Part shown: positions 11,028 through 22,659 of the stretch, one piece after another | Layout: every line of letters starts with the position of its first letter | How positions within the stretch are numbered: position 1 is the stretch's first letter | NCBI GenBank assembly: GCA_030068075.1 | Contig: CM057826.1 | Coordinates: 63,957,312 to 64,021,311 of the forward strand | DNA: 64,000 nucleotides | Direction of reading: 5' to 3' | Source of the DNA: Paguma larvata | Lineage: Eukaryota > Chordata > Mammalia > Carnivora > Viverridae | Program-made: the position numbers and the translations under genes | Notes under the pieces: generated by a model | Seen by the model: only the letters and a program-made list of their open reading frames with translations | Told to the model about the DNA's origin: nothing | Databases searched by the model: none

Positions 11028-11565
11028 TAAAATCAGACTGACTGAGGATTGAGCCTGCTGTCACTTTGGCTTCTAAGACAGGCCTGCCTCTGTCTCCTAC
11101 ATTCGTGGATCTTATGAGTGTGGAAATGACCTAAGGGAGGCCAGCAAAGAAGCCTGCAAAGCAGTCTTGCGACTGGAAAATATAAGTAGGCCTGCTTATT
11201 AGGTCTCTCTATAAAACTGATCTGTTACGCCCCACTCATTAAATAACATAATAAGCACCACAGGTTATATTACAGATGTGCATGTGGTTAACTTAAAAAA
11301 CGTGACTATCTCCAGAAGGAATTACATTTGGAGAAGGGCCAGTTGCAGGGCAGTGTCAAACTGCTTCCATCTGCCTAGGGAACTGTTGGACACTGATCAC
11401 TTGTGCCAGCTCTTAGCATGGGGGTCAACAAGGCCTATTTCCTTCATTGGCAGGCAGAGAGAGGGTGGAGGTGTACATCAGGCCAGAGATAGTAGATCTC
11501 CACACAGAGGGCCCTGGGCCTGACCTTGGTGCTTGAGTAGAGGTGACTGTGTAGAAAACTAGGTG
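11028..11565. other. No gene or named repeat recognised
   Basis: Unique-looking sequence. The open frame at 11278-11523 has no recognisable domain and ends without exon-like boundaries. Confidence 0.5.
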
Positions 11566-11589
11566 TTTTGTTGTTGTTGTTGTTGCTGT

Positions 11590-11628
<39 letters not shown>

Positions 11629-11817
11629 TGGCACGAGTGAGGGGCAGAGAGAGAGAGAATCCCATGACATGTAGAGAGAGAGCTTGTCAGAGAGAAGTGG
11701 GGCTCACCCAAAGCAGGGCACAAGCTCATCTGACATGGGACTCAAACTCATGAACCAAGAGATCATGACCTAAGTCAAAGTCAGATGCTTAACCAACTGA
11801 GCCACCCCAGGTGCCCC
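11590..11817 (-). mobile_element. Carnivore SINE, antisense, with (TTTA)n tail
   Basis: The A-rich tail has expanded into a TTTA tetranucleotide run (11590-11628). The body then runs through 'catgaaccaagagatcatga' to the head 'gccaccccaggtgcccc'. The middle is rearranged relative to other copies. 'aaactag' flanks both sides. Confidence 0.88.
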
Positions 11818-12109
11818 ATAAAACTAGTTTTTTTTTTTTAAATTGTTGTTTGTGTTTCATTTTTTGGCTACTTATTATTTTATCAGTTTATCTTCCTCCT
11901 CCAAAATGTAGGGGGGTAGAGAATGTTTTCCGTTTTGTTCATGCAATGTCCCCCAGTACGAGTGTCCTATAAAATGACTTAGTCAAAGTAGGCAGGCTGG
12001 GTCACGTGCCACTGGAGAAAAGGGGGACTGAGGTCTTGATTGAAGAAATTGGTTGATGTTTTCCCAAGACCGTCAGGGCCTTGAGTCAGGGATCCTGATC
12101 GAGAGAAGC
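11818..12109. other. Spacer with T-rich start, nothing recognised
   Basis: A short T-rich run precedes unique-looking sequence. No feature is recognised. Confidence 0.5.
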
Positions 12110-12245
12110 TGATCACATAGCTGAGGATCTTGTTGAATGTAGGTTCTGATTCAGAAGGTTTGGGGTGGGACCTGAGATCCTGTGTTCCTAACAAGCCTCC
12201 AGATGATGTTAGTGTTGCCGATCTAGGGACCACACTTTGAGCAGC
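12110..12245 (+). mobile_element. MER5A DNA transposon (hAT-Charlie)
   Basis: 'gttctgattcagaaggtttg', 'gggtgggacctgagatcctg', and 'gggaccacactttgagcagc' match the right part of MER5A in the sense orientation. Confidence 0.82.
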
Positions 12246-13017
12246 AAGGTTCTAAACTCAGCTTTGCTATCAATGCCAGTGGAAACCTGCCTGGAGCAGC
12301 CTGGGTATACTGCAACATCAGTGAGACAAAAGTGAAGTCCTGGGTAGGGGGACAGCCAGAATGGGTCTGCAGTGGCTAGCTCAGGGAGTGGCCAGTGCAC
12401 AGTCTTAGCTGTGGCATTATTAACCTCTGGCTTATTCGAGAGAGCTGAGATCTTTTGCCTGTTCAGAAATCATCTGTGGCTCCATTTCTTAGGTTCCATT
12501 TTGTCCTGTGACCTGAGTTCCTCCTACAAGGGTCAATGTCTCTATCTTTAAAAATGAAAGTATTTTAGTATCAAAACTTGTGGAACTCACTTAAACTATG
12601 AACGCACATCCTTTCTCATCTTTGACTCTTCATTTTTTTCCATTTCATTCTTACAAGTATGAATATCTATTTTATTTGTGTCTTTCCCAGATTTTAATTC
12701 TAAGTTTTATAACTCTTACCCCATTAGCACTAGATACTTTATTTCTCATCTCAAATGTCTTTCCACTGCAGGGTTTGTGAACATATGATCTATCCCTTCT
12801 GAAACACTCTGCAGACATTCCATAGTAGGAATCAGACTCTTGCCACCTATAGACCAGACTTCATCTCTGTGGTCACATACTGCAGAAGACACTGGCTGCT
12901 TTTCCTGTCACCCTCAAAAAAGGAGAAATTTGAGGGCAAGACCATGGTGGGTGGCTTTTATTTTCTTTGTACTTTAAAATTTCCCCTAAATGTTCAATAA
13001 TAGGTATTTATTGCTTT
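12246..13017. other. No gene or named repeat recognised
   Basis: Unique-looking, increasingly AT-rich sequence with no exon signature. Confidence 0.5.
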
Positions 13018-13036
13018 TATTTACATTTTTTAAAAA

Positions 13037-13252
13037 GTATTATTTATTTATTTTGAGAGAGAGAGAGAGAGAGCTCGTGCATGCATGCATGAATGGGGGA
13101 GGGGCAGAAAGAGGGAGAGAGAGAATCGCAAGCAGTCTCTGCATTATCAGTGCAGAACCCAATGTGGAGCTCAAACTCACAAACCGTCAGATCATGACCT
13201 GAGCTGGAATCAAGAGTCAGATGCTTAACTGACTGAGCAACCCAGGTGCCCC
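13037..13252 (-). mobile_element. Carnivore SINE, antisense, first of a tandem pair
   Basis: Antisense SINE from 'tattatttatttattttgag' to 'gcaacccaggtgcccc'. The flanking target 'tatttacattttttaaaa' (about 13017) has counterparts after this SINE ('ctacaattaaaaaaaa') and after the next one. Confidence 0.93.
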
Positions 13253-13267
13253 TACAATTAAAAAAAA

Positions 13268-13448
13268 TTTTTATTTTATTTTAGAGAGAGAGAGCATATG
13301 AGCAGGGTTGATGGGCAGAGGGAGAGAGAAAGAGAATCCCAAGAAGGCTCCACACTCAGCGCAGGACTCTGTCCCATGACTCTGGGATCATGACCTGAGC
13401 TGAAATCAAGACTTGGATGCTCAGCTGAATAAGCCACCCAGGTACCCC
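13268..13448 (-). mobile_element. Carnivore SINE, antisense, second of a tandem pair
   Basis: Antisense SINE with a different subfamily body ('tcccatgactctgggatcat'), ending 'gccacccaggtacccc'. It is followed by 'tatttacaatttttaaaa', a third copy of the target. Confidence 0.9.
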
Positions 13449-13466
13449 TATTTACAATTTTTAAAA

Positions 13467-13809
13467 ATGGGATATTTATCACAAATATCCTTGACTTCCT
13501 TTCATAAGCCACTATGGATCTATTATTTTATCTAAATCTTTTTTGAATTTCTATATTTTACCTTTTTAACTTATGAATTAAAGAACTTTGTAAAGAAAAA
13601 AACTTGTAAGTCTTAGATTTATTAATGACAAATTTCTAAGCTTATCATTTTAGAGAATCGTGTATGTTATACTTCTTTAGTCAAACATTGAATATTATGT
13701 TATAATCCTCATAAAATTTGCAAATGAGCATAAAATATCTAAATTCTATTCTACCTTAATTTTTGTTTCTAAGTGTTAAGTGGTAAGATGAGTTATAGCA
13801 GAGAGATTG
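13467..13809. other. AT-rich stretch, nothing recognised
   Basis: Strongly AT-rich and unique-looking. No gene or repeat is assigned. Confidence 0.5.
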
Positions 13810-14035
13810 ATATCTGTTTGGCAAATGCTCACTGGGTGAACCCACACAAGAGACTGTCTGACCTGGTGGCTAGGAGTGAGACCTAGATTTGTCTTCTCAC
13901 CACTTCCTATGTCACCTAACACAAAATTTCCATCATTCTGAGCCATGTTTTTCTCATCTGCCAATTGTCAATAATAGCAGTATCTACCTCATAAGATTAA
14001 TCATATGATTGTTACGAAGATTACATAATACAATT
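13810..14035 (+). mobile_element. Probable MIR SINE
   Basis: A diverged MIR-like pattern: 'gtgagacctagatttgtctt', 'tttttctcatctgccaattg', 'ataatagcagtatctacctc', then 'gattaatcatatgattgtta'. Weak but in the right order. Confidence 0.5.
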
Positions 14036-14344
14036 GACAAAATCCAGTGGAGAGGAAACTGTGAGATGAGCTCAGTGACCCAGTTTCTTCAATAAATAAA
14101 TAGAAAGAAAAGTAAAGAAAGATGTTTTGCTTTGGGGAAGAGAAAGAAGGTGAAGTTGGGGAGAGACTGAGTACAGGTCCTGGCAATGAAATGTTAGCTA
14201 TTATTACCTGTATTCCAAATTAAACCATATAGCAGCTTTATTAAATTAAGTAAATATGTATGACATCCTATTAAGTGCACTTCTAGGTCCATGAACATTA
14301 TATTGGTCTACTAGGTCATTCAGGGGTTACAAACAAGGATAATG
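14036..14344. other. No gene or named repeat recognised
   Basis: Short unique-looking interval between two MIR-like fragments. Confidence 0.5.
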
Positions 14345-14545
14345 ATAGACCTCGTTCTTGGTCCTGGCTTTGATGATTATTACATGGGACACCTAGGACA
14401 AATCATTTCTCCATTTCTCTATCTCCTTGGCTATAAAACCTGGATGAAAATCATGATACCCATCTCATAACGCTGTTGCAAAGATTCATGACACCTGGTA
14501 TGTAAAGTGTTTAGTACCACACCTGCCACTCAGTATGTATTCAAC
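14345..14545 (+). mobile_element. MIR SINE
   Basis: 'tggtcctggctttgatgatt', 'ggacaaatcatttctccatt', 'acccatctcataacgctgtt', and 'ctggtatgtaaagtgtttag' follow the MIR core and 3' order. Confidence 0.68.
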
Positions 14546-15324
14546 AAAAAGTGATTTCCATTATCGTTACCACCAAAGTAAACATTTTTCCTGCTCTCAG
14601 TAAGCGTATGCTCCAATGAGGGAGATAAAACACGTCCACAGAGAACCATAACCCGAGGCTCAAGGTGAGGGACGTTGCGCGAACTGGGAAAGTGCTGTGA
14701 GAGGACAAGGGTGAGAGATGGAAGGGACTCCTGAACTCCTTCCTCTATGGCCTCACTCACTTTTGCTTTCAGAGCAGGAGGCCAGACAGTAGGAATACAA
14801 AATTAAGATGTCTGTATCTGGACCATGGACATTTCTTGAAGGGTCTGGCCTCAGACTATAGAAGCTGCAGTCTCTGGGTGTTGAGTTCTCTTTCCAGAGA
14901 GCCACAGGGGAAGCTGCTGGGGGTGCAAACTCCATATTCCCCCGGATGGTACTTTTTGCGCACCAGGTGTATTGGGGCCTGACGCCACTAACTCTCGCTG
15001 TCTGTCAGTACTTTCAACTTACTGTCACACAGCAACCACTAGTGGAAGCCTGGGAGGAGAGGGGGGCCCAGCTTGAGGTGAAGGAGGGGGGAAATCAAGG
15101 AAATAAAGGTCATTTAGGCACCGAGAGCACTAGCATGCGGGAAAAGGTAGATCCCTACGCAGAGTGGCCAAGAGACCTAATCAGAAACAGGGGCTTGAAG
15201 CCCCTTAGAGAGTTCTCTGTCTTCCCACCCTCCTTGCCATCATCTTTTCCTTCTCAGGCATCCTGGTGTCCTGTGTGCAGTGCTCCGAACACTAGGGCTG
15301 AGACGGAGTGAGGTGAGGCTGAGG
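14546..15324. other. No gene recognised; mildly GC-richer sequence
   Basis: The open frame 14946-15311 (121 codons) is the longest outside repeats. It has no domain, signal or conserved-looking pattern, and no flanking exon structure is evident, so I do not call a gene. Confidence 0.5.
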
Positions 15325-15520
15325 AGTCCTGGATTTGGGTCAAGAGGTCAGGTTGAGTCCTGAATCCACTATTTACAGAGTGGCCTTAGATAAGTTGCAT
15401 AACCACACTGGCTTGCAATTTCCTCAACTATAAAACAGGTTTAGTACGACCTGCCCTGAGTATCTCATGGGGGTATTGGGAGGATTGAGTTAATGTGTAT
15501 GAAAGGTGAGTTATTACATC
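15325..15520 (+). mobile_element. MIR SINE
   Basis: 'gaatccactatttacagagt', 'agataagttgcataaccaca', 'tttcctcaactataaaacag', and 'gaggattgagttaatgtgta' match MIR in order. Confidence 0.75.
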
Positions 15521-16014
15521 AGTGACTTTGCTCCCTTTGCCCTTGACTTTGGATATGTCTTGAGCCTCCTGAAATGAACACATCAATCAAGTAAGTATTT
15601 CTTCTACTAGCCTTGACCGGGGTGTATAAACAGCAGGCTTCTTTCTGTAAAGGTCATTTACATTTGGCATGTTTAAAATTTTTTTTTCATTTATTTCTTC
15701 CCTCAGGGAAATCTCTGTTCTGTGCATGATAGAATCCTTACTCATCTTTTTCTAATTCAACATAAATACTGTAATCACTTTAAACTCACTGGTAGGAAAA
15801 GCAGGTTTCTTCAAGACTCCATCATTTGCTATAAAGGGTAAAAGATGACCTTGTCTGAAATATAGGATATAATTATTTCTGGTTTTGCAAAAACTGTTCT
15901 TTGAACACTCCAAGCCTCTCCTTTGCATGTTTCTTTTAAAAGAACTGTAACTAGTGAGAAAGATGCCACAAAAATAGAAATGCCAATCTTTCAAGATCTC
16001 AAGGCACTTTCAAA
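15521..16014. other. No gene or named repeat recognised
   Basis: AT-rich unique-looking sequence. Confidence 0.5.
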
Positions 16015-16177
16015 ATGATAAATAATTAATTCACAGCATCCCTGATATGATTTATCTTATTTTAGAGATGAAGCAAGGGAGGCCAACCGAAGTTAGGGGA
16101 CCTGCCCAAGGTTATAAGCAACCGAACCTGGAATAGAAGCCAGGCCAGAACTTCCAACACCAAGGCGCTCAGTGTAG
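16015..16177 (-). mobile_element. MIR SINE, antisense
   Basis: 'ttattttagagatgaagcaa', 'ggacctgcccaaggttataa', and 'agaagccaggccagaacttc' are the reverse of MIR. Confidence 0.75.
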
Positions 16178-16730
16178 TACATTTACTGAGCATGATCTGT
16201 GTCCTAGGTGCTGTGGGGTCTCACCATCTAGGACTCATGATCCAGTGGGGAATGCACACACTCACACGCACACCCCTAATATAAAGCAAATGGCAATGAA
16301 TACAATAATCAGATACAAAATAAAAAAAAGACGGGAGGAGAGATTAGTTATACACCAGGCAGAAGGTAAATCTGGAAATATTTTTTACAGATGAGCTGAG
16401 GCTTGGAGAGTGGGTTGGACATTGAGAAGAGAGCAAAGGATGGGGAAACAAAAGGACATCACTGCAGGCAGACTATTCTGTTTTGAGTCGATAACCAGGG
16501 CGTGGAAAGTATAGGAGACACCCTTATAAAACAGCAAAGGACTGGGGTGTTCACAGAGTAGGGATCAACTTGCCAAGGATTTTGAATTTGAAATGAGGCT
16601 GGATTTTGTTGGTCATGAATTATCAGTGGTTTTTGGGTAGGGAAGATATAAGATATCTGTTCTAATAGGAAGGTTACTATAGCACTGCTATGTAGGGTAA
16701 ATTAGAAGGAGAGAGAGCAGACAGGAAAGC
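16178..16730 (-). mobile_element. L2 LINE fragment, antisense
   Basis: 'acatttactgagcatgatct', 'ctaggtgctgtggggtctca', 'gagctgaggcttggagagtg', 'aaggattttgaatttgaaat', and 'agcactgctatgtagggtaa' follow the reversed L2 3' region. A short CA-rich patch lies near 16255. Confidence 0.55.
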
Positions 16731-17043
16731 AGTAATTTATTAATTCTTTCAACCATTTTCATTTTCCTGGGACCATTCTGTGTATCCCTGATGAATTACT
16801 GTGTAGCAGGCCAACAGTACGGCAAGTTTAAACTCAAGTGATCATAACAAAGGCTCAACAAAGAACCAAGGAAAGCTCAAAGGTTGCATGGAAGAGGAAG
16901 AGATGAGTAGAAGACAGAAAGTCAAGAGGCAGAATTTAAATTTGAGTACTTGTATAGATCTTTGACCCAGACAACCAGGAAGGGTAGGCCTATGGCAGTA
17001 AGATTCTTAAATTGTGGTTAGGATCTGGAAAGAAAAAGTACTT
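16731..17043. other. No gene or named repeat recognised
   Basis: Short unique-looking interval before an MLT1-type LTR. Confidence 0.5.
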
Positions 17044-17425
17044 GTTATGGGCTTCATCGTGTCCTCCCAAAATTCATATGTTGAAGTCAGAATGCCCTCA
17101 CTGCCTCAGAATTTGACTATATTTGGAAATAGGACCTTTAAAGAGGTCATTAAGGTTAAATGAGGTCATTAGGGTGGGCTATAGTCCAATATGACTGGTG
17201 TCCTTATAAGAAGCGATTAGGACATAGATACACCCATAGAGGAAGACCATGTGGGGACACAGGGAGAAGATGGCTATCTACAAGCCGAGGAGAGAGGCCT
17301 CAGAATTAAACCAGCCTGCCGACCCCCGGGCTGGGACTTCCAGCCTCCAGAGTAGTGCTTTAAATTTCTAAGTAACCGAGTATGTGGTATGTGTTATGGC
17401 AGGCCAGAAACACTAATACATTACC
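17044..17425 (+). mobile_element. MLT1-class solo LTR (ERVL-MaLR)
   Basis: Starts 'tgttatgggcttcatcgtgt', continues 'aattcatatgttgaagtcag', 'tccttataagaagcgattag', and 'ggacttccagcctccagagt', and ends 'tgttatggcaggccagaaac'. That is the full order of an MLT1 LTR at the expected length of about 380 bp. No internal retroviral sequence flanks it. Confidence 0.85.
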
Positions 17426-17779
17426 CTAGAAAACTAATATAATAAATGGTTTTCTTGGGGCTAGAAGAAAATCAAGGATTTGGACTGGAGCCAGAAGTAC
17501 AGTCAACAAGAAAGGGAACATAAATTTAGAGAAGTAGGAAGAGAAAGACCGAGGTAAATGGAGGCATGCAGACCTAAGGATTGCTAAGTAAGACGTCTTT
17601 TAAACCAGACAAAATATTTAGTTACTGCCTCGAGTCATCTGTTTGCTTTCAGGAGTAGCTTTGTTGAACTTGAGACCCCTGGCCTGAGGCTGTGTGCCTC
17701 TGTGATTTAATGCTGATGGGAGAAATGAGAGATGATGATAGTTCTGTGTCTTCAAATTTTCACACCTCTGAGCATCGTT
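17426..17779. other. No gene or named repeat recognised
   Basis: Purine-rich unique-looking interval. Confidence 0.5.
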
Positions 17780-18220
17780 CCAAAGAGTTGATCACCCTTT
17801 CCTTCTTGAACCCCTCTTCTTTCTTGGATTGTGTGGTATCATAAGCATCCTCTATTTCTGGCAGCTCCTTTTTAATTTCATCTGCTGCCTCTTCTTTCCC
17901 TACCTAATTTTCAAATGTTGGAGTTCCTCAGAGTTCCATCACAGACCGTCTTCTCTTCTCTGACTATCCAGTCTCTCCAGGTGGATTCATCCAGATGAGT
18001 TATAAACAGATGGCCCCCACGTCTACAGTTCTGGCCACACCCTTGAGCTCTTGCTTCATGTATCCATCACAACCATGTACTTGATGGTTTCCACTTGGAT
18101 GTCACACAGACATCTCAGGTTTTATGAATACAAATCACACTCTGATTTTCCAGCCCAATCTTGTTCCTTCCCCATCCTTCCATTCTCAGTTAAATGTTAC
18201 CACCATCCACCTAGCTGTGA
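17780..18220 (+). mobile_element. L2 LINE fragment, sense
   Basis: 'tgttggagttcctcagagtt', 'cttctcttctctgactatcc', 'gatttccacttggatgt'-like text around 18088, and 'cccatccttccattctcagt' follow the L2 3' coding and UTR order. No open frame survives. Confidence 0.65.
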
Positions 18221-19109
18221 AGATGCAGTACCCGCTGTCAAGGCGGGTGGGTGGGGGGATGGTATCACGGCAGTCACAGGAACCTATAATTGATTAGAAA
18301 ACAGTAAAGCACAGGGCAATGTGAGGCCTACCTGGTTTATAAGGAGGCTTCCAGCCTTTTGATCTGAGCCACTCATAATCAGATAGGCAGGACCAGGGAG
18401 GGTGTGAGGATCTGAGGGAGATTCTTGAACTATTTAAACACAAGAGGTGCTTGAAAATAGTGTTGCTTACAACTCAAGTTCTGCCCAGCACTTTAGAAGA
18501 TAGTTTCAGATTTAGAATGCAGCTGTGATTCTCAAGTTAGGGGGAGGATGTTGGTTCCATGCTGCTTTCTCTGTGGTAAATGAGTCGTTATGTAGGATGA
18601 AATTGGACATACTTTCTTTTGTCTAAACGTTCATGATTTAATAAGTTTTTCTTTGTAGTAATAGCCAAAAAATGAGTGGTAACATGGAATATAATTTGGT
18701 GTAATTTATCTCTGGACTTGAGACTCAAAAAGTACATTTTTTACATTAAAGATTTTCTGTGGCAACATTTGCTTAAACTACAGAATCTACCAGTGCAGGA
18801 TCTGAGTGTTCAAACACCCTGAGAAACAAACTCATCCCTTGCTCCATATCTATGACTCTCCTGCACTGCTTAGTGAAGACTCTTCGTTCACATCCAAAGT
18901 CTTCTTTGGAACTTCTCAGGAATTCAAAGAGACAACATTCTGGAGGCATTGGTATGTTACCGAGAGTAGGGGCATGAGCAAGGGTGTGGGAATTGGAAGG
19001 CTGGTGTCTGGTCTCACTCTGGCACTAGCTGGTGTGCAACAGTGAGCACGAACCCTATGGTCCACTTGCCCAGCTGCGCTTCCTGGTGTCTCAGATCTAA
19101 TTATGCACA
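18221..19109. other. No gene or named repeat recognised
   Basis: Unique-looking sequence. The open frame 18806-19045 has no domain signature. Confidence 0.5.
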
Positions 19110-19335
19110 GAAAACACAGAGAGGCAGTAGAGTGGCTTAGTTAAGAGCTTGGGTCCTGGAGCCAGACTGTTTGGATTCAAATCTGTGCTCTACCACTTCC
19201 TAGTGATATGACTTGGGGCAAATTACTGCCTTTTTTCTCATTGGTAAAATGGAGTAATGATAGTTTCTATGTCATAGAATAGTTGTGAGGATTAACTGAC
19301 TTCATATACCTTAAAAACACCTTCTAAGCACTTTG
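19110..19335 (+). mobile_element. MIR SINE
   Basis: Well-preserved order: 'agagcttgggtcctggagcc', 'tggattcaaatctgtgctct', 'gacttggggcaaattactgc', 'tggtaaaatggagtaatgat', 'ttgtgaggattaactgac'. Confidence 0.88.
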
Positions 19336-19354
19336 TCATTTTTTGCTAATACTG

Positions 19355-19760
19355 CTCATGGCAGCTTTGTTTATAACAGAAAAACCTGGATGTAACCTAA
19401 ATGCCCATCACTAGGGGACCAGTTACACAGACTGTCAAACAAAGAATGAGGTCAATCTCTCTATGTTCTTATTGAAGATCTCCAGTTGAAAAAAAAAGCT
19501 AGGCAGAGAGCAGGGAAGAGTCTGGTCTCGTGTGTGGGAGTTCATTTTTAAAAGGCACAGATAGATTGAATTGTGTGAGCATGTGCACTGCAATTTCTGA
19601 AAGGTCATATATAAAAAGTCCAACAGTAATTATAACTCAGGAGACTTGGGGGTGGAGCAGATTAAGAGCGACCTAATTTTTAATTTATGCCCCTGAATTT
19701 GTTACTGTATGTATGAATGTATTTTCCAAGAAATCAGCTAATTAAAAACAAAACCAAAAA
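19355..19760 (+). mobile_element. Old L1M 3' end, sense
   Basis: 'cagctttgtttataacagaa', 'aacctaaatgcccatcacta', and the terminal 'tatgaatgtattttccaaga' are the L1M tail order. The interior is diverged. Confidence 0.6.
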
Positions 19761-19835
19761 TGATAGTGCTTGCTATGTCTGCTTCAGATCATTTTGAGAA
19801 GTGAACGTAAGATAATGAATCTAAAAGCATTTTTA

Positions 19836-20033
19836 GGGGTGTGCCTGGGTGGCTCAGTCGGTTAAGCATCCTACTCTTGATTTCAGCTCAGGTCATGATC
19901 TCATGGTTTGTGAGTTCAAGCCCTGACTGAATTGGGGTCCCACTGATGGTGCAGAGCCTGCTAGAGATTCTTTCTCTCCCTGCCCCTCCCCTCCTTGTGC
20001 TTGCTCTCTTTTGAAAATAAACATTAAAAAAAT
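19836..20033 (+). mobile_element. Carnivore SINE (felid type)
   Basis: Sense SINE from 'ggggtgtgcctgggtggctc' to 'tgaaaataaacattaaaaaa'. The tRNA A-box and B-box ('gtgagttcaagcccctg'-like) regions are visible. Confidence 0.94.
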
Positions 20034-21819
20034 TGTTGTATTTTAGCACCCAGGGGTCCCATGAAAATCAACACTTCTCTTCTAGAAATCAACATTTTTC
20101 TCCATTTAAATAAAGGGTAAGGGTCCCTCCCTGAGAGTTTTGCCTTGGAGTCCTCACTATTTTGCAGCTTTGGAAAAAAAAATCCAATACTAAAATGTCC
20201 AGTATTTTAAATATTTTTTCCTTTCTTTGAAGAGGTATACCTAATTAAGATGTTTTCAAATTAAATCTCCTGCATCCTTCATTAGATACTCTGTCAGTGA
20301 AAAAGATTTTTCTAACTGAACACTTTATAAAGATTTATTGAACTCCATAAGACATTAAAGAGCAGGCTAATTTCAAAGGTGAAGATTACATAAGTGTTTT
20401 GATATTGGGCCCAGAGAAAGGAAACCTGGTGGGGAGGAAGGTGAGGACAAACTTTTTCCTCTTCCTCATTTCCCACAAACAGGGAAATTTAGAGTCAACC
20501 TTAAGAAAACAGTTTCTGCCTTGTGGCTCGATTCTGAAGAAGGAGGTCTTGGAAGTGGGTAAAAAGTTCGATTCCATGCCGCCCACACCAGAATGATCCT
20601 TGAAACTTGCTTGCTGCAGGGACTGTGAGCCTAGACACCCCGCTTCCCAAGTTACCGGCTTCCCAGGCACAGCAACCTCAATAGCTCAGCTTCCAAACAT
20701 GGCCTAGAATGCCAACCCCCAATGGGTTTGCAGGTCCATATACAATTCTGCACACTGGCTCTCTCAGCTTCGTTTGCTCTCTCCCTGCACTTCCAGTTTC
20801 TGGTTTCTAAGCTCCCCCTGAGGCTCCCGATAGATTGGTTTCCATCTCTGCAATCACAGCCCCTCCTTCACCCAGAAAGCCAGCAGCACAGCTCTGTGTC
20901 CCCTGCTGGCCCTAACCATCTGCCCAGTTTCGAGCCTCAGAGGCCGCCACTTGGGGACGTGGATTTCTGCCTCTTTCCTACTTCTTGCATGCTGGACAAA
21001 CAGAAGAGCATCTAGGATGGCTTCTCCATCTCCCTCCCTGCTCCCAACCCTCTAGTCTGGGTAGAAAAGAGTTGCTTTCCCTCGGCAGGGGATTCTGCCT
21101 GTCATCTTGATTTCTCTGGTTGTCTGGAGACAAAATACAGAAGCGTTGACAGTGCATCCACTCTTTTCTGTTTCTCTCAGAAAGGCCCTCTTGCAAGCAG
21201 TGGCGCCTGGGTGCAGTGACCCTGGCCTTTCGGGCGTTCTGGGCAGCTTCTCACCTCTTCTCACTGCCTAGGTTCTAACTATTTCCACTTGCTGAGTTGC
21301 ATGTTGCAGAAACCTCATCCCTCAATAGATTTGAAGGGAAATATTCAGATGCTTGCAGTAACTTTATAAAGCATTCTTTTTTCCAATGACACAGAAATTC
21401 AACCGCTTGACTCCTGTCACAGTTTGGGACAGGCACCTGTAAGAGAGGACAGCCCTTAAATGATGCTGTGTTTCTAGGCACAGATGCCTCCCTGGAGATT
21501 CAAGGGAACGAATGTGTCAGGCCACATTGCCTAATAGGCCAAGAATGAGAACAAGAAAAAACTTTGCCCTGGAATAACAACTGGCCATTGAGCTCTGATT
21601 TTGACTGGGGTCCCCCTACCCTTTTTACCATATCCCTGCAACCACCACTCTGTATCCCTAATCCCGAGCAGACATCCCTGCAGCCTGGATAGCTGTGAGA
21701 GGACACTGATCATGAGCAGGGACAGGCAGCAGCTGATAGAGGTCTAAAGCTGAGACACTTTGTCCACTTTTGGACATAAAAATGTATAGCAAAGTCCACA
21801 TTTAGGTGTTGTGGTCACT
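20034..21819. other. 1.8-kb repeat-poor stretch, no gene recognised
   Basis: No repeat family is recognised across 1.8 kb and GC is higher from about 20500 to 21300. Overlapping open frames on both strands (such as 20722-21015 plus, 20386-20670 minus) have no recognisable domain. It could hold conserved noncoding sequence, which needs cross-species alignment. Confidence 0.5.
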
Positions 21820-22065
21820 GTGATAATAATAGCTAGTACTTTATAGTGCCCTCTCTGTATCAGACACTGTCTTAAGTGCTTTACTTATAGTAAGTCATTT
21901 AATCATTATAATAACCCTTTAATGTGGTTGGTTTCATTGTTATGCTCATTGTACAGCTGAGGAAACTAAAACTTGGAAGGGTTCAACAACTCACCTAGGA
22001 TTACACATTCAGTACGTTACTCAAGCATAGCTCAAATCCAAGCAATCTGCTCTAGTGCCTGTGTC
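21820..22065 (-). mobile_element. MIR SINE, antisense
   Basis: 'ataatagctagtactttata', 'cactgtcttaagtgctttac', 'taatcattataataaccctt', and 'cagctgaggaaactaaaact' are a near-complete reversed MIR. Confidence 0.88.
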
Positions 22066-22310
22066 GAATCACCACGCTGCACTACTTTTCCCCGGGGTGG
22101 CAGGTTGAGGGATCCCTAAGGTTCCCAGTCTCTGTCTTATAGGATAAGACACATAAGTGGTTTAGAGGCGAAGGAAGCTACCCCAGCTTTATGAAGTGTT
22201 GTTGACCATAAGAACCCAATGTGGAAGCATTTAGAAGAAGCTTGTTTTGATCTGAAAATGAAATGAAATGGAGGGAAACCAGGAAACACTGAGTAGGGAA
22301 GGAAGGTGAC
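22066..22310. other. Short unique-looking interval
   Basis: No feature is recognised. The last bases form the first copy of the L1 target duplication. Confidence 0.5.
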
Positions 22311-22647
22311 AAGAAAGAAAACAAGGAGGCAGAGAAAGACAGATGCCATATGTTCCCACGCATAGGTAGGCTTTGGAAGACCTAGCAGAGAACAGGGGGA
22401 GGGGAAGAAGGGAAGGGGGAAAAAAAAAGCCACAGAGAGGAAGGAAGACATGACATGAGAGACTCTCAAAGAATAAGAAAGAACTGAGGGGAGAGATGGG
22501 TGTGGGAGGGGGGGGAGTGGGTGATGGGCGCAGAGGAGGGCACTCGTTGGATTGAGCACTGGGTGTTGTATAGAAACCAATTTGACAATAAATTCTTAAA
22601 AAAAATAAAATTAAATTAAATTTAAAAAAAAGAAAGAAAACAAGGAG
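22311..22647 (+). mobile_element. Young 5'-truncated LINE-1 3' end with perfect 18-bp TSD
   Basis: The insert 22329-22629 is only the last ~300 bp of an L1: 'atgttcccacgcataggtag', the G-rich 3' UTR, 'actgggtgttgtatagaaac', and a poly(A)-rich end. It is flanked by 'aagaaagaaaacaaggag' at 22311-22328 and 22630-22647, identical over 18 bases. It closely resembles the 3' end of the large L1 at 52446-57777, so it is from the same carnivore lineage. The open frames across it are UTR artefacts. Confidence 0.93.
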
Positions 22648-22659
22648 AAGGATAATTAA

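Noticed and set aside
14946..15311. 121-codon open frame on the plus strand outside repeats
   Set aside because: It has no domain, signal peptide, family resemblance or exon boundaries. Length is within chance for 64 kb read in six frames.
19836..20033. tRNA gene (A-box and B-box-like sequences)
   Set aside because: The tRNA-like part belongs to the tRNA-derived head of a SINE. There is no intact cloverleaf with a proper acceptor end.
22137..22580. 147-codon minus-strand open frame, Pro/Ser/Phe-rich
   Set aside because: It is the reverse of the G/A-rich L1 3' UTR and its flank, so the frame is compositional.
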